Origin: Chamaecrista fasciculata
Lineage: Eukaryota > Streptophyta > Magnoliopsida > Fabales > Fabaceae
NCBI GenBank assembly: GCA_003254925.1
Contig: QANZ01015695.1
Location: 48,103-112,102 of the forward strand
Length of the DNA stretch: 64,000 nt
Direction of reading: 5' to 3'
Part shown: piece by piece, positions 44,052-56,600 of the stretch
How the letters are laid out: each line of letters begins with the position of its first letter
How positions within the stretch are numbered: position 1 is the first letter of the stretch
The notes under the pieces: generated by a model
What the model saw: only the letters and a program-made list of their open reading frames with translations
What the model was told of the DNA's origin: nothing
Databases searched by the model: none
Program-made: the position numbers and the translations under genes

Positions 44052-45560
44052 GCTGCTTTGGTCAAGGAAAAATGTGAAGTAACTTCTTCTTTACTGGCAC
44101 AGTACATTCAGTCTATGAAGAAAAGGACAAAATTGCAGAAGAATTATTAAAAAGGAGTGGATATGGAAGATAAGGGGTTGGCTTATGTGAACACACGTGT
44201 GGGAAGCTTCAAAAGCTTAATGAATTTGTCCCCATTCATCATAGTTTTTCCACTTAAAGTCAATAATAAATAAATAATGAAAGTTTTCATCTTTTGGGGG
44301 ACCCACCAATTAGGCATTTACTTTTCACTAATCCTTCTTTCCAATTTCACCCACTTAGTTTATGCACAGATGTAATGAAGAGGTTAATTGTAAGGGGAAG
44401 CATTCTCACCTTGTTTTTGAATCAGAATCTCTCTTTTTGCCTTTCTCTTCCCACTTTTTTGTCCTTTATTCCCTTTTTTATTCTTTTCTTGGGGGAGGAT
44501 TGAATAGTTGAGAAAAGTGGGTATGGACAATAATAGTTTTATGGGTCCTTCAATTATAATGACACTACATTCATAGTACAACTTGCTGGATCCCCATTTG
44601 AATTCTGCATTATTCACACTATAGATAGATTATTGGATTGAGATTCTAGATCCTCTGGTCTGTGTAGCAGCTTCATCTTTAAAGCCACCAAGAGCATTAT
44701 ATGGGATTGAGATTCTAGATCCTCTATTCTTGAACTCCTTTTTGTTGGATAATTATTCCTAGTTTTTTTTTTTTAGGTAACCATTTATTGGATAAGATAA
44801 GAGAAATTCAAAAAGTGAGAGATAAGAAGACAAGTTTAGGATTTAATCATCAAAATAGGAGTCTCAGTTGTTTAGGATTGAAGGAGTGATAGAGTCTAAA
44901 GCCTATATATAAGAGGAGGGCTCAAGACACACCCTAGTCATACACTTTATTATATTTGACTTTCTAAATTTCTTTATTTGTTTTTCACCCTTTATATCTA
45001 TTAGTTGGCTGGTATAATCCAATGTTTCTAAGGTCAATGCACCAGAAATTTTAGATCATATATAATCTAATCAGTTCAATCAATGGAATAAATTGTCAAA
45101 TTAGATAATATCAAATAATAATAAATAATAATGATTTCAGTGATAATAGATAAGTAATAATAATTTCAAATATAAAGAATATATGAAATGTAAGCATAAG
45201 ATCGTAATAACAATTAATAAGTATAAATTGATAATTCAACATATAAAATTCATATTACAATACAACTTCAAGTTAAAAGTTCATAGTCTAGAGCAAATAT
45301 AGTTATCCAAACTCTGAGTTTTAGACAAGTTTTTCTTTTTCTTTTTTGGGTTTTGATTTTAAATATTGGGCTAGACATTAAAAAAACTAATGAAAAAAAT
45401 TACTTTTTGTTATATATATATATCTTATATTATATGGCTCCACCCCTTTCTGGTCGTCCATATTTAAAACTATAGTCTATGAAATTAAAAATAAGAGAAA
45501 ATATACTATTTGGTCTCTCTTTCTTTACTAAGTTAACAATTTAGTCCCTTATTTATTTTA
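44052..45560. other. CYP90D1 3' flank and spacer
   Basis: No gene recognised. A short direct repeat GGATTGAGATTCTAGATCCTC occurs at about 44636 and 44704 (20 of its bases are identical). AT-rich with small (AT)n runs. Confidence 0.45.
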
Positions 45561-45570
45561 CATACATATT

Positions 45571-45602
45571 TGCGTGCCCGTTAGGGCACGCAAAGCCCCT
45601 AG
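45571..45602 (+). mobile_element. Helitron 3' terminus
   Basis: A perfect 9-bp stem, TGCGTGCCC-GTTA-GGGCACGCA (45571-45592), is followed six bases later by CTAG (45599-45602) and then T. A GC-rich hairpin just before CTAG at an AT target is the hallmark of plant Helitron 3' ends. The 5' TC end was not located, so the element length is unknown. Confidence 0.75.
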
Positions 45603-45624
45603 TATATATATATATATATTTGGT

Positions 45625-45811
45625 AATTGAAAGTTTAGGTGAATTGGAATTCGGGACCTTACTAAGGTCAGGGCAGACCTCCAAGCTATATGAGCACTTA
45701 CAGAGGTACTTATAGATTGCCTACTAACAAGGCACTCACATTGGCAGTGAAAATCGAACTCATGACCTTGTGGGTAATGAGTAGACTCCTTACCAACTTG
45801 ATCAATTTTGT
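45625..45811 (-). mobile_element. Second tRNA-derived SINE (minus strand)
   Basis: On the minus strand, box A-like TGATCAAGTTGGTAAGG (45804-45788) and box B-like GGTCATGAGTTCGATTTT (about 45768-45751) are about 35 bp apart. The 3' end runs into an (AT)n tract directly beside the Helitron terminus. No clear target duplication was seen. Confidence 0.55.
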
Positions 45812-46638
45812 AGTGTTTATGGGTCTAATCCAATTGTAGTGCTTATTTTAGATCTGAAATGAGCCAACTCTCAACCATTCTTAATGATGAATTGATTAGT
45901 TTTTAATTCAATCTAGTCTAATCTAAATAACATTAGTATAATCAATAAATAAATTTACCTATATAGATTTAAAAATCAAAATATCATCAAACTCATCTCA
46001 ATCTCAAAACATAAAGTTGGTGCCCCATAACTCTTTCTTTTTTATTGTCTAAATTAAAAGTAGCCCTTGCCTATTTGCATCACAAAGAGAAATCCTGCTA
46101 ATGCAATCTATCTCAGAAACTTATAATTACTGATGTAATGATTCTGAGTTTACCAATAATATTTGATAAGACCATCAAGTTGGCAGCACTATCACATTAA
46201 TAATTTGTATAATTTTTATCTAAAAGTAACATTGACCCACTATAACAATCGTAAAAGTACTAGGTGTTTATCTCCTGCTTAGTTAAAGTACAAAGCATGA
46301 TGATATAATGTTGTCTAACTTTTCCTTTATTACTTTATTTGACTATAAGTAGAATCGAATTTGTTAACACTATTGGGGCCATGTGAAAAATATATTAGTT
46401 TATATTGTTTTTTCATATGGAAATTGTTTTGTCAGGGAAATAATAAATAACTAAATAAATTTGAGTATGAGTCATAATTGCTAAGATCTGTATGGTAGTT
46501 CAATTTTCCCCTTTTCTCTTTATTTATCTTTCTCCAATGCACTTTGTACAATTATTGTCACTTGTTAGTTGAGAGTTTGAACATTGCGGAAGTAGTTATA
46601 ATACACCATCTTAGGAACAAAACTGTAAATTTAAATAG
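45812..46638. other. Spacer, nothing recognised
   Basis: AT-rich, no gene or repeat partner identified. Confidence 0.5.
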
Positions 46639-47293
46639 CGGGTTAGGTATTATTATTTTGGTCAATGAGTCATTTTCATTTTGGCCCTAAATGTATGTCT
46701 TAAATGTATGTCTTAATGTTAATTTTTTATTCTTTATATTTCAAAAGATTCATATTAATCTTAAATGTTGATAGAATGTTTCCTTTTGGTTTCAAACTGT
46801 TGCATCTAGTCATATTTCTCTTATTTCAAATTTGAATGTGACTAATCCAAAGCTACGTGTTGCTTTCGAAAAGTACTTTCTTTATTCAATTGGAGCTGAA
46901 GGTCAAATCGGGTCCCAAAAGTGGGTTGTTCATTTCACGATCAAACAAGTAAAGTTTGTCATATCTTTCTCGTTTTAATTCTAAATGCAACAAATTCAGA
47001 GATATGACTAATTTGACTTGTTTGACCATGAAACGAGTGACTTGCTTTCAAGACCCGATTTGACCTTGTTTATTGATGACTCCAATTGGATAGAAAAAAT
47101 ACTCTTTGAAAGTAATATGTAGTTTTGAACTCGTTATATTCGAATTTGAAATGAGAGAAGTGTGACCACATTTAATAGTTTTAAACCAAAATGAAATATT
47201 TTGCCAATTTTTAGGATCAATATGAATTTTTTGAAACATAAAAGACCAAAATGAATATAAGAGCATACATTTAGAACCAAAACGACCCTTTGT
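46639..47293. repeat. Degenerate Mutator-like fold-back MITE
   Basis: The ends resemble GGGTTA..TATTTTGGT and ACCAAAACGACCCTTT. The inner arms share CACGATCAAACAAGTAAAG-like and AGAGATATGACTAA-like blocks with 48658-49195. It is more diverged and has no readable target duplication. Confidence 0.6.
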
Positions 47294-47479
47294 TTTGTGA
47301 GGCATTTCTTTTGTTCGAATTTGGACTAGTTGTTAGGTCTATAAAGAACAAGAATGGGTAGTAGTGTGGACTCTTTTGTTGAACTGGGCCTCATTCTCAA
47401 CTTTAGGCCTTCGAACCCATTCTACTGGGCTGAAATGCTAGCCCTCATCTATTTAGATTTTAGATTTTCTTTACAAATC

Positions 47480-48160
47480 ACTACTTATCCAATCGTTATG
47501 AATTTTTTGAATTTTTTGTGGTGATGGTACTTAATCGTTTAACACCTTTATCCAATCCTCAATAAATAAGGTTAAGTTGGGCCCTAAAAATACCCTATCA
47601 TTTCACTCTCAAACGAGCGAAGTTGATCATATCTCTTTTATTTTAAGTTTAATTGCAACGAGTTCGGAGGTATCATTTACTCTTAACAAGTCTTTTTTTT
47701 TTTTGCTTAGTTAGAATTATTAATAAATAAGGTCAAATCAAACTCAAAAGTGGATTTGAGACCAAAAAATGAAAGAAGTAGTCTTAAACCCACTTTCAGT
47801 CTGATTTGATCTCTTTTGTTGACGGTCTTGATTGGATGGATAAAGAACTCATTAATAGAAAACTGTAAATCCAAACTCGTCGTATTTGAACTTGAAACAA
47901 GAGAAATACGACCAATTTTTGTTTATTTGATCGTGATATTATTAGACCATTTTTGGGACCCGATTTGACATTATTTACTGAAGGTCCTAGTTGAATAGAG
48001 AAAGTACTTATTTTAAATAATACGTAGTACTAGACTCATCACATCCGAATTTGAAACAAGGAAAATATAATCACATTTAGTAGTTTGGACTAAAATAAAA
48101 CTAAATCAAAATAATTAATATTAATGTAAAACTTTTAAAATATTTAAAACCAAAACAAAC
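47480..48160. repeat. End-less relics of the same Mutator-like MITE family
   Basis: Repeated arms (GATCATATCTCTTTTATT, GACTCATCACATCCGAATTTG) match the inner arms of 46639-47293 and 48658-49195, but neither terminus is recognisable. Confidence 0.5.
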
Positions 48161-48657
48161 TAAAAAGTTAAAACCTAACCCAAAAGTATTTCCAGAGTAT
48201 GAAGATTAGAGATAGGAGGAAAAAAAAAGAATCCAAGAAAAAGATTAAGAGAGAGAGAGAGAGAGATCTAAGTAATAATTGAAAAAGACAAAAGTATTTG
48301 TGGTGACTTCAAAGTATGAGGTCATTTTCAGTTATACTTGGTCAATTATACCTTTAACGTTTCACATTTGAGTCAATTATACCTCAACCTTAACTTTGTT
48401 AATAAAACTAACAGATTTAGTTGATGTGTCATTTTTTTTGTTTTAAGGTCCTTGAGTTTCCATTATTTATAGAATAGTCCAGAATGTTTGTCATCTTTAA
48501 CAAACAGGTCCTTAGAAGCCATTAATAACTCCCCTTCTCTTACCCTAAAACATTATCATCACACTTGAGTTGATCTCTCCGCTGACCCAAGTCACACCCA
48601 TCAAAGAAGAAGACGAAGAAGAACAATAAGAAGAAGAAATGTCTTTAAATCCAAAAC

Positions 48658-49195
48658 GGCCAAAGGGTTATTTTGGTCCTAAATGTATACCCTAATGTTC
48701 ATTCTGGTCCATTATGCTTCAAAATGTTCAAATTGGTTCTAAATGTTGGCAAAATGATTCATTTTGGTCCTAAATATTGGTAAAATGTTTCATTTCGGTC
48801 CCAAATTATTAAATTTGGTCATGTTTTTCTTGTTTCTCATTTCAAGTTCAAAGGACTTGTTAAAAGGAATTTATAGCTCTAAATTCGGCGCTTTCGAATT
48901 TGAAACAAGAGAGATATGATCAACTTTGCTTGTTTGATCATGAAATGAGAAGCCTACTTTTATGACCGATTTGACCTCGTTTGCTAACGGCCCCAACTAG
49001 ATAAAGAATGTACTCTTCAAGAATAATACGTAGCTCTAAACTTGTCACATTTGAACTTGATACAAGTCATATTCAATAATTTGGGACCAAAATGAACATT
49101 TTGCAAACATTTAGGACCAATTTGAACATTTTGAAACATAATGGACCAAAATGAACATTAAGACATACATTTAGGACCAAAATGACCCTTTAACC
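48658..49195. mobile_element. Mutator-like MITE with perfect 10-bp target duplication
   Basis: The flanks are AATCCAAAAC at 48648-48657 and again at 49196-49205. The terminal inverted repeats are GGCCAAAGGGTTATTTTGGT and the inverse of GGTTAAAGGGTCATTTTGGT. The body is 538 bp, non-coding, with inverted GGTCCTAAATG/CATTTAGGACC arrays. A 9-11 bp duplication is typical of Mutator-like elements. Confidence 0.88.
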
Positions 49196-49954
49196 AATCC
49201 AAAACCCCAACTCTTTTATTCCTCCCTAACAATCGTAGATGTATACAAACTCGCCTCAATTTCTTGTGAATTGGGAATGGATTTATACCTTACTCCAACA
49301 CTCTCCCACATCATCATTGTCGGTGTCCACTCTGTCCTTGTTTCTGTTAACATGGTCCTTCTCGTCGTCACCTTCAGCTTCTTGGTCTCTCCTAAATTAC
49401 GCCGTTCTCATCCATTTTCCTTCCCTTACAACCGCCTCCCCACTGATCTTCTCTATTTTGCCTCTCTCTCTAAAACGGGTTTTGAAGTTATTTTATTTCT
49501 CAATTTCGACGATCACGATAATGTCGCCATCGGAGATTGTGTGTTAACGCCAAGAGTCAAAGCTAGTGGTATTTCTGCTCAATTTCTCTACATTCGAGTC
49601 TCACCAGCGAGTTTGTGTGTAGTTACCAGAATTGTGAAAAATAGAAGGGTGAGATTTTTCGGGTTTCTCAATTGCAGGGACTAGTTCTTTAAAGATGACA
49701 AATATTCTATATTGTTATGTAATTAGTTAGGGACCCGTGTGAAAGAAAAATCTTGAGAGAATAGAGGATTTCTAAATAATGAAAACTTAAGGACCTTAAA
49801 ACAAAAAAAAATGTCACATCAGCTAAATTGGTTAACTCCATGAATAGAGTTAGGGGTTGAGGTATAATTAACTCAAATGTAAAACGGTAACTGTATGATT
49901 GACAAAACAAAAAGTTAAGGATATACCTGAAAATGACCTCATACGTTGGGATAC

Positions 49955-51344
49955 TGATAAGTCTGATTTTAGGCAGACTTTTAGGGGGTATTTTGTCTAT
50001 ATTTGAATATTACATCTAAAGATTTACCCCCAAAATATCATAGATTCTGGATTTTCTCTCAAACCTCAAATCAAATTGAAAATGCGATATATTTTTAGAT
50101 TGATTCTTTATTTGGTAAATATCATGTCTATAAATTAGGATTTGGTACTTATTCAATCTTTAGTTTGCTTTGCATGTAAGGAAAGATCCTCAAAGTCCCT
50201 TAAAATCAAGATCTAAAAGATACATTTTGTTTTGCACACGTCTTGCCCAAGAGTCATGCAGATTCTGAAGTTTCAAACTAAAAGATATCCTTGCACTGCA
50301 TATGTGTTGCCCAAGACTTACGCAGATTCTGTTATCTAAAAAAGAGGCGTACAGTAGTTAATATCTTTTTGGGTTATTAGAAGATTTTGTAATCTAAATC
50401 TAAGGGATTTGTGGGATTTTCAGTTAGAATTAGCTCTATAAATAGGGACCCTAGGGTTTTCACAAGGACATCTTAGACTTTACGTTCAATTCCACACATT
50501 GCATATTTTGGTGCTCAATGGCCCTGCGCGGCTAACTATCTTATCTTGGCTTAAGGTGAGTTTGGATTGTAAGTTTCAACATTTGTGAGATCTTGTTCAT
50601 ATTTACTATTTCATGAATTTAATATATTTTTCTTTCTCCTACTTATCTCTTTATATATGTTTCAAGCTGATTTTATAACTCTTGGCCAAAGTTATTTATT
50701 TTGATGTTTAAACATAACGTTAGGTGTTCTTATTAATTCGTAATTAGTAAGTTCATCACTAAGTAGTAACTAAGATGGTCGTACCATGTTAGGGAGAAGA
50801 AAATCTAACAAGTAATTTCGTAAATTAATTGTTAGGGTTAATATCTTTCGGTTCTTTATTCTATTAATTTAGATTGAATTGTCGATCGTGTCAGATTCAT
50901 CTAGTTAATAAGTGGTTAAATTGGATACGTTATCCTTTAATCAATCTTAATGAAAGAGTGATTTCATATTATGAATTCATTAACCTGTTTATTTTGATGA
51001 GATAACATTATTTTGATATCAATATCAAGTGTGAAATTCCATGAAAAACGATCTCGGCCAAGACTCCAATCAATCGGTAATAACCCTTTTAATTTAGAAT
51101 TGCTTTTTATTACATTCGTTCAAAATTACCTCTTACGTCACTAGTCTTGGGCAAGATTAAAGTCACGAACATTAGTCTTGGACAAGACGTATTCACTAGT
51201 TCCTTATTTTTCTGGTTTATAATTGCATAACCTGTGGGCAAGACTAGTCTCTGTGGATCGACCCTATTCTCGCCTCTATTACTAATATTTTATCTTTGAG
51301 TGCAGATTAGGCTTAATTATAATTGGTGGACCCGGCAACCCTCA
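49955..51344 (+). mobile_element. Solo LTR, 1,390 bp, with 5-bp target duplication GATAC
   Basis: It starts TGA, ends TCA, and has GATAC on both sides (49950-49954, 51345-51349). A promoter-like TATAAATAGGGACC is at about 50437, followed by a transcribed-region-like stretch. CTCTGTGGATCGACCC near the 3' end resembles the ends of Tat/Athila Ty3 LTRs. No internal retroelement sequence remains, so it is the product of LTR-LTR recombination. Confidence 0.88.
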
Positions 51345-51366
51345 GATACCGACGGTACTTTTTGTC

Positions 51367-51953
51367 ATTGAAAAATGAAATGCAAATTGTTAACTAAAAA
51401 TACGACGCCGTATCGGCAAAATCTGAAAATGCGACTTGCGAGTGTTGCAACTTGCAAGAGAAAGCTCTTCGTTGGCCAAAAACACAAGAAAAAGAGAAAA
51501 CTCTTCTTGGTTTTCCTAACTGAAACCACGACCCCTCTCTCAGCGATTAAAGTTTATCTTTGCGTCTTTCGTCTTCTCTTTCTTCTTCATTCGATTGGAG
51601 AGACTCACCCCGCTTTTCGACCCCCAATTCTGTAAGGTTTTCTATCCTAATTCTTCACTCCGTTTATTTTCTATCAATGAAAATGCTGACTTCGGTTTCG
51701 TTTTTGCATTGTTCTTTCTCTTTGAAGTTCCTTGTTGAATCTGCGTTGTGGGTTTTTGTTTTAATTTATATTCCCTCTGGCGTGAGTGACTTTGTTCGTC
51801 TTTCTTTCTTTTTTTAATTGATTATTTTCCCAACCGATCAATGAAGCTTTTTGTCTTTCTTTCTTTCTTTCTTTCTTTAATTGATTAGTTTTAATCCTTT
51901 TCAACTCTATACAGAGATTTGATTGCTCAATTATTTCAAGTTAATACATCAAT
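51367..51953 (+). promoter_or_regulatory. Promoter and 5' UTR region of FLXL3
   Basis: This lies between the transposon cluster and the start codon. A probable 5' UTR intron ends at TATACAG (about 51913). A (CTTT)n microsatellite at 51858-51879 is its polypyrimidine stretch. Donor candidates lie near 51630-51640. Confidence 0.45.
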
Positions 51954-53663
51954 ATGTCTGGAAGAAACCGTGGTCATAGAGAAGCTATGAATGAAAGGCG
52001 AGGGTACCCACTACCTCCTCAAGGGCCTTTCATTCGGGGGCCTCCATTGCCTCACCCACCTATGCCTCCTCATCCAGCTCTATTGGAAGAGGAACTTGAA
52101 ATGCAGCATGCCGAAATCCGGAGGCTAGTGGCAGATAACCGGAGGCTGCTCGAAGACCGAATGGCATTTCAGAGAGACCTTGCAGCTACAAAAGAGGAAC
52201 TTCATCGGATGAATCTTGCCATTGCTGATATTCATGCAGAAAAAGAGGTTCATACAAGGGAGTTGACGGAGAAAAGAATGAAGTTGGAGTCTGATCTTCG
52301 TGCAACCAAGCCCTTGAAGAATGAGGCTATACAATTGCGGGGTGAAGTTCAGAAACTCAATAATGTTAATAAGGATCTCGAAGCTAAGGTTGAGACATTA
52401 ACCCAAGATCTTATGAGGTTACAAGCTGATAATCAACAAATTCCCATGTTGCGGGCTGAGCTTGATGGACTACACCAAGAGCTTATGCGTGCAAGGTGAG
52501 TGGCTCTATTGTTAATGGAGTCTTATTTTCTATCGTGAAGCCCCTTTGGGATATGCAAATTTTAGTTTGAAAATAATTTGTTATGACAATGGAATTTTTG
52601 TTCTAGATCGATGGTGGATTATGAAAAGAAGGCGAACATTGAATTGTTGGAACAGAGACAAGCAATGGAGAAAAATTTGGTTTCCATGGCTCGAGAAGTT
52701 GAGAAATTGCGTGCTGAGTTTGCTAGTTCTGATAGCAGACAGTGGGGTGCTGGTACGAAATGTTTGGTCTTTATTTTTCTATGACTTCTGTCTTTTGGAG
52801 CAATTTAATTATCCTCTGGCAGACATCTTTTTGAGTATTACACTATTACATAGAAATATGGGTTGGAAGAATAATTATTTTCTACAATAGCGTCTCAGAT
52901 TAGAAGCCAACTTTTTGTTTCTTTGCCCTTGTGATGAGAACTAAGAAGATATTATCCCAAGCTGCAACTGTTGAGGGAAAACAGAAGAGTGAAGAGCTAG
53001 GCCATTATCTAGTATAATAGTTACCCTTGTGCCCAAATGCATGACTACAAAGTGAATTAGAGGGGGGAGAACTAAGAAGAAATATATAGTGGTGAACTAT
53101 CAATAATAGGATACTCATCAAAATTGAGTGCTGTTAGGATCATCATTCCTCAAACAGAAAAAAACTATATCAACTATTAAAAATTCTTTTTTTTGTTTAA
53201 TCAAATGCCCTGCATAATTGGATATCCATTTATATTTTGAAGACCCAAAAAGAAGCACATTCCCAATTATATTGAAGCCTTAAATTATACACCTGAAAAT
53301 TAAAATCCTTAATCCCTAATAAATAAGCATCCCTATTCCTTTTTGTTACACTGTATATATTCGTATTCTATTGTTCATCATGGGTTTCTTTTCACATTTT
53401 GCTTCATTGCTAATCAAGGTGGAACATATGGAACAAAGTTTGGCAACCCAGATGGGCGTTTTCCAGCTCCATATGCTGATGGATATGGTGTTCATATGGT
53501 ATGTACCCCTCTAAATTAATATCTAGATTTCCCCTTTATCTGTATGGGTTTCATATACATTTCATGTGCTGCTGTCCAGGGAAGTGCTGAGAAAGGTCCT
53601 TTGTATGGCTCAGGTGGTGCTTCGTGGGGAAGTCATGAGAAGCCTCGCATGAATCGTCGTTGA
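51954..53663 (+). CDS. FLXL3: FLX-like coiled-coil protein (four exons, 283 aa)
   Basis: Exons: 51954-52495, 52607-52752, 53419-53498, 53580-53663, with in-phase GT-AG introns. Residues 1-45 are basic then proline-rich ([18 protein letters not shown]). Residues about 46-228 are a long coiled coil containing [16 protein letters not shown] and [15 protein letters not shown]. The C-terminus is Gly/Tyr-rich and ends PRMNRR. This is the FLX/FLX-like family layout. Arabidopsis FLX works with FRIGIDA-complex scaffolds in flowering control; the function of FLX-like 3 is less clear. The paralogue assignment rests on gene order (At1g55170, from memory) as much as on sequence. Confidence 0.88.
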
Positions 53664-56600
53664 GATCCAAGGGATTGCTTTTCATGAATCAAGATGAAGG
53701 AAGGCTTTCCCCATGGCTCTTTGATTTTCTGTATGGGGAGAGCTGAGATGAATTATCAAGTCCTATGTTCACATTGATGGTCATTTATCTGGGATATATT
53801 GTTAGTCCTAAACTGACACAGAGGTTTTAGTGTTTCTTTGCTTTTACCATAATGTTTATCTTGCTGCTACTACGTATCTGAATCTATACCCTAGTATGAT
53901 AGAATTCTTCAATCTTATCTATCTTTTGTAGATACATCTTTCATGATTCATATAGTTTTGTCATTTTTTTTCTTAAATTGATTCTGTTATAAGTCTTTCT
54001 TTTCTTGATGAACCCACAGATTTAATTGTAGTGGGAACCTCTTTTTCACTCTTGTATGCTGAATCTTTTAACCGAAGTTCCGTCTATCATAATTGATAAG
54101 TTTGTCATAATTGATAAGTTTTAGTTTATACTCTTACCATCAGAGGTCCTGATTGAAGTCCTTTATGCCGTTCAAAGAGGGGCTATGTTAAAGTTACAGT
54201 AATGTTTTATGTAAAGGTTATGAATGGGTGACTTTGGCATTAGTATTTTCTTATGGAGTACCTGTTATTGAAGTGATCATTATCTATAGTATATTGGTGC
54301 AAAATTTATTTTAGGTCTGTGAAATGAATGCGGGTTACTTTTTAACAGATAATATGGAGCAAGTTGTCTAATAGGTTAGTTTGATAGATAAGCTTAAGTA
54401 TCTTACCTAATTCATGGTCGGGCAAATTTATGTATAATATAACCTCCAGTGATTTTTCTGGTGGCCTGCTGGGTTTCATTAGACAGTGGCCTGTGTGGTC
54501 TTCACAACTGGCAAGGGAGGCATCCAACATGCGAGTTATTTGGAAAAATCAATGTTTCGTCACTTCATGTTTCCAATAACTTCTCGCCTTTATGTATATG
54601 ATGTACATTTCCTTGAGAATAAGGTGTGAACTTCTCAATGAGGACTAATGTTTTAGGGCACATTAATTGGTTGCATTTAGGGGAAGAGAAATTTGTATTG
54701 GAGGTGGCTATGTCGCATTTGGAGTTAATGTAGATGCACAATATGCATGGGTACCAAAATGTATAAGAATTTTTGTTCCTTATACTCCCCGCTGTGGTAA
54801 TTAAAGCTTTTTTCTGTCATGGAGCGTGGGTGTAGGCATGGAGCAAGTTTGTTGACTTTGTGTTGAAGTGGTGTTATTTGTAGCTTCCACATAATGCCCT
54901 GTGTTTTCTGTAATGATTGATGCAATGAGGCATTCTCTTACATTGCTCCATCACTGAGGGTAACCAGAATTTTAATGGAGAAGCTACAGTTGTAGGAGTA
55001 TTTTGAGCTACTGTGTTATCTTTCCTTCAGCTATGCAATTGTTTAGTTGACCTTGGAGGCTGTAAATTGTAAACAGTGTATCTGAGATTGATAGAGATTA
55101 TGAAGTGCTATTTTACTTGAGAAGCCGAGTTTATAAAAGATGTCATGTTTTACCTAGACGATTTTTTATTCTTGTGAACAATTTATATGAAGTTGACCTC
55201 TAATTAGTTTATCTGAGAGTGAGTGTAAGTTGGCAAGCCGATGGAAGCAGAAAATTCTACATGAGACTAGGAGTTAAGTGGGATATTTTTGGTTTTGTCA
55301 CCTTCTCAATATTGAAGGATAGAAGCAATCCTCTTGCAGTTTTGTATCTCAAACTATCATGAAGCTTCTCATTTCTTCATATCTTATGAGCTGTCAATAT
55401 TTCCATTGGTGGAGATTCTCTCTGAGATGCCAGTTTCTACATTGCTGGTACCACTAGAATATTTGAAGAAAGGATTGTGGGCCTGCCATGTGTCTGAAGG
55501 TCTTCGGCTAATCTGAAGCTCATAGGCAAGTATCCTGCTTCTCTTTAGCGGTCAGAATGATGTAACAAATATAGAACTTTGTTTTGTTACCCTGCTGATG
55601 CTGATTCCCATTGTGTAAGGTTTAGCAATTATTATGCTGCGTGGTTTGGAACTTAATCATTGCTCACCTGAATTAGGCTATAGGATTGATCATCTTCACA
55701 TTTTGTTTCCAGTTCTGTCATGTTACCCAAAAATTTAGCCTAGTATTAAGTTATTTGACTCGACAATAGTATAAAGTTGCTTGAGACCTTGATTTTATTA
55801 TCCATAGCAGTAGCTGCATTTTTCTGTTGCTGTCTGAGATTTCCATTCTTTATTATTTTGCAAGGAAGCAAACTATAGGAATAACAGCCCATCCTTTACT
55901 TGTTAGGATAACATGAGATCTTATTGGAATCAGGGATTCTTAATGATTGTTTTCTCTACTGGAATCAGGGATTTATCTTTCCCCATTTAGAGAATCAGGG
56001 ATTTATCTTTCCCCATTTAGAGAATGCACAAATTTTCGATTATCTGATACTAATGAAGATCTCTGTCCTCTGATCAGTGGAATGTTCTAGCTGTTTGCAT
56101 TACTGTTATCATTTCTTGTTTCAATCCCACAGTCCTAGTTTGATATGAAGTTTTAGAGTATATTGGAAGTAGTGTCAGTAGCTGCAGAGATTTATGTAAA
56201 AACTGCTAGAGCATAAATGTTTGTATTGCTTACTTGGAGCCTGCTGTTAAATTGTAGATGGTTGAACTTCCTATTCAGAGGTTAAAAAGTGATTTGTATC
56301 CGTGACCAACCCGGCTTAACCAATGAGATGTTATATGCTTACCTGCTTATGGATTGCTTGACCACCCGCATTAGAAGCTTAGACTGATTTTGTTTCCAGT
56401 AGTGGATAATGAATTGCTATGCTGGTGTTGTTACTTTTTCTGTCAGATTCATATATGGTAGAATTTGGGGACTACGTTAATGAAGAGCATTGAGCCAGGT
56501 CTAGTTTTAGGCTGAGGGAGCAGTCTTTTTAGTACTTATTGCTGGCTCAAACATATATTTTGATTCAAAATAATCAATTTCTCAGATATTAATCTGACTG

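Larger units (their letters stand above)
48287..51366. mobile_element. Fold-back element, family F, copy 2, interrupted by two later insertions
   Basis: The outer ends (GACAAAAGTATTTG at 48287; GGTACTTTTTGTC to 51366) and arms match copy 1 (29451-30441): GAGGTCATTTTCAGTTAT, TTTAACAAACAGGTCC and TAATTAGTTAGGGACCCGTG. Inside the left half is a 538-bp Mutator-like MITE. The right arm is split near its tip by a 1,390-bp solo LTR. Removing both gives about 1.15 kb, similar to copy 1. The centre (49205-49660) carries the shared GC-richer block, with a 137-codon plus frame at 49271-49684 of unknown function. Confidence 0.8.

Noticed and set aside
49271-49684. A 137-residue membrane protein gene
   Set aside because: It lies in the core of a transposable element; the homologous core at 29791-30057 has shifted frames, so no conserved protein is maintained.
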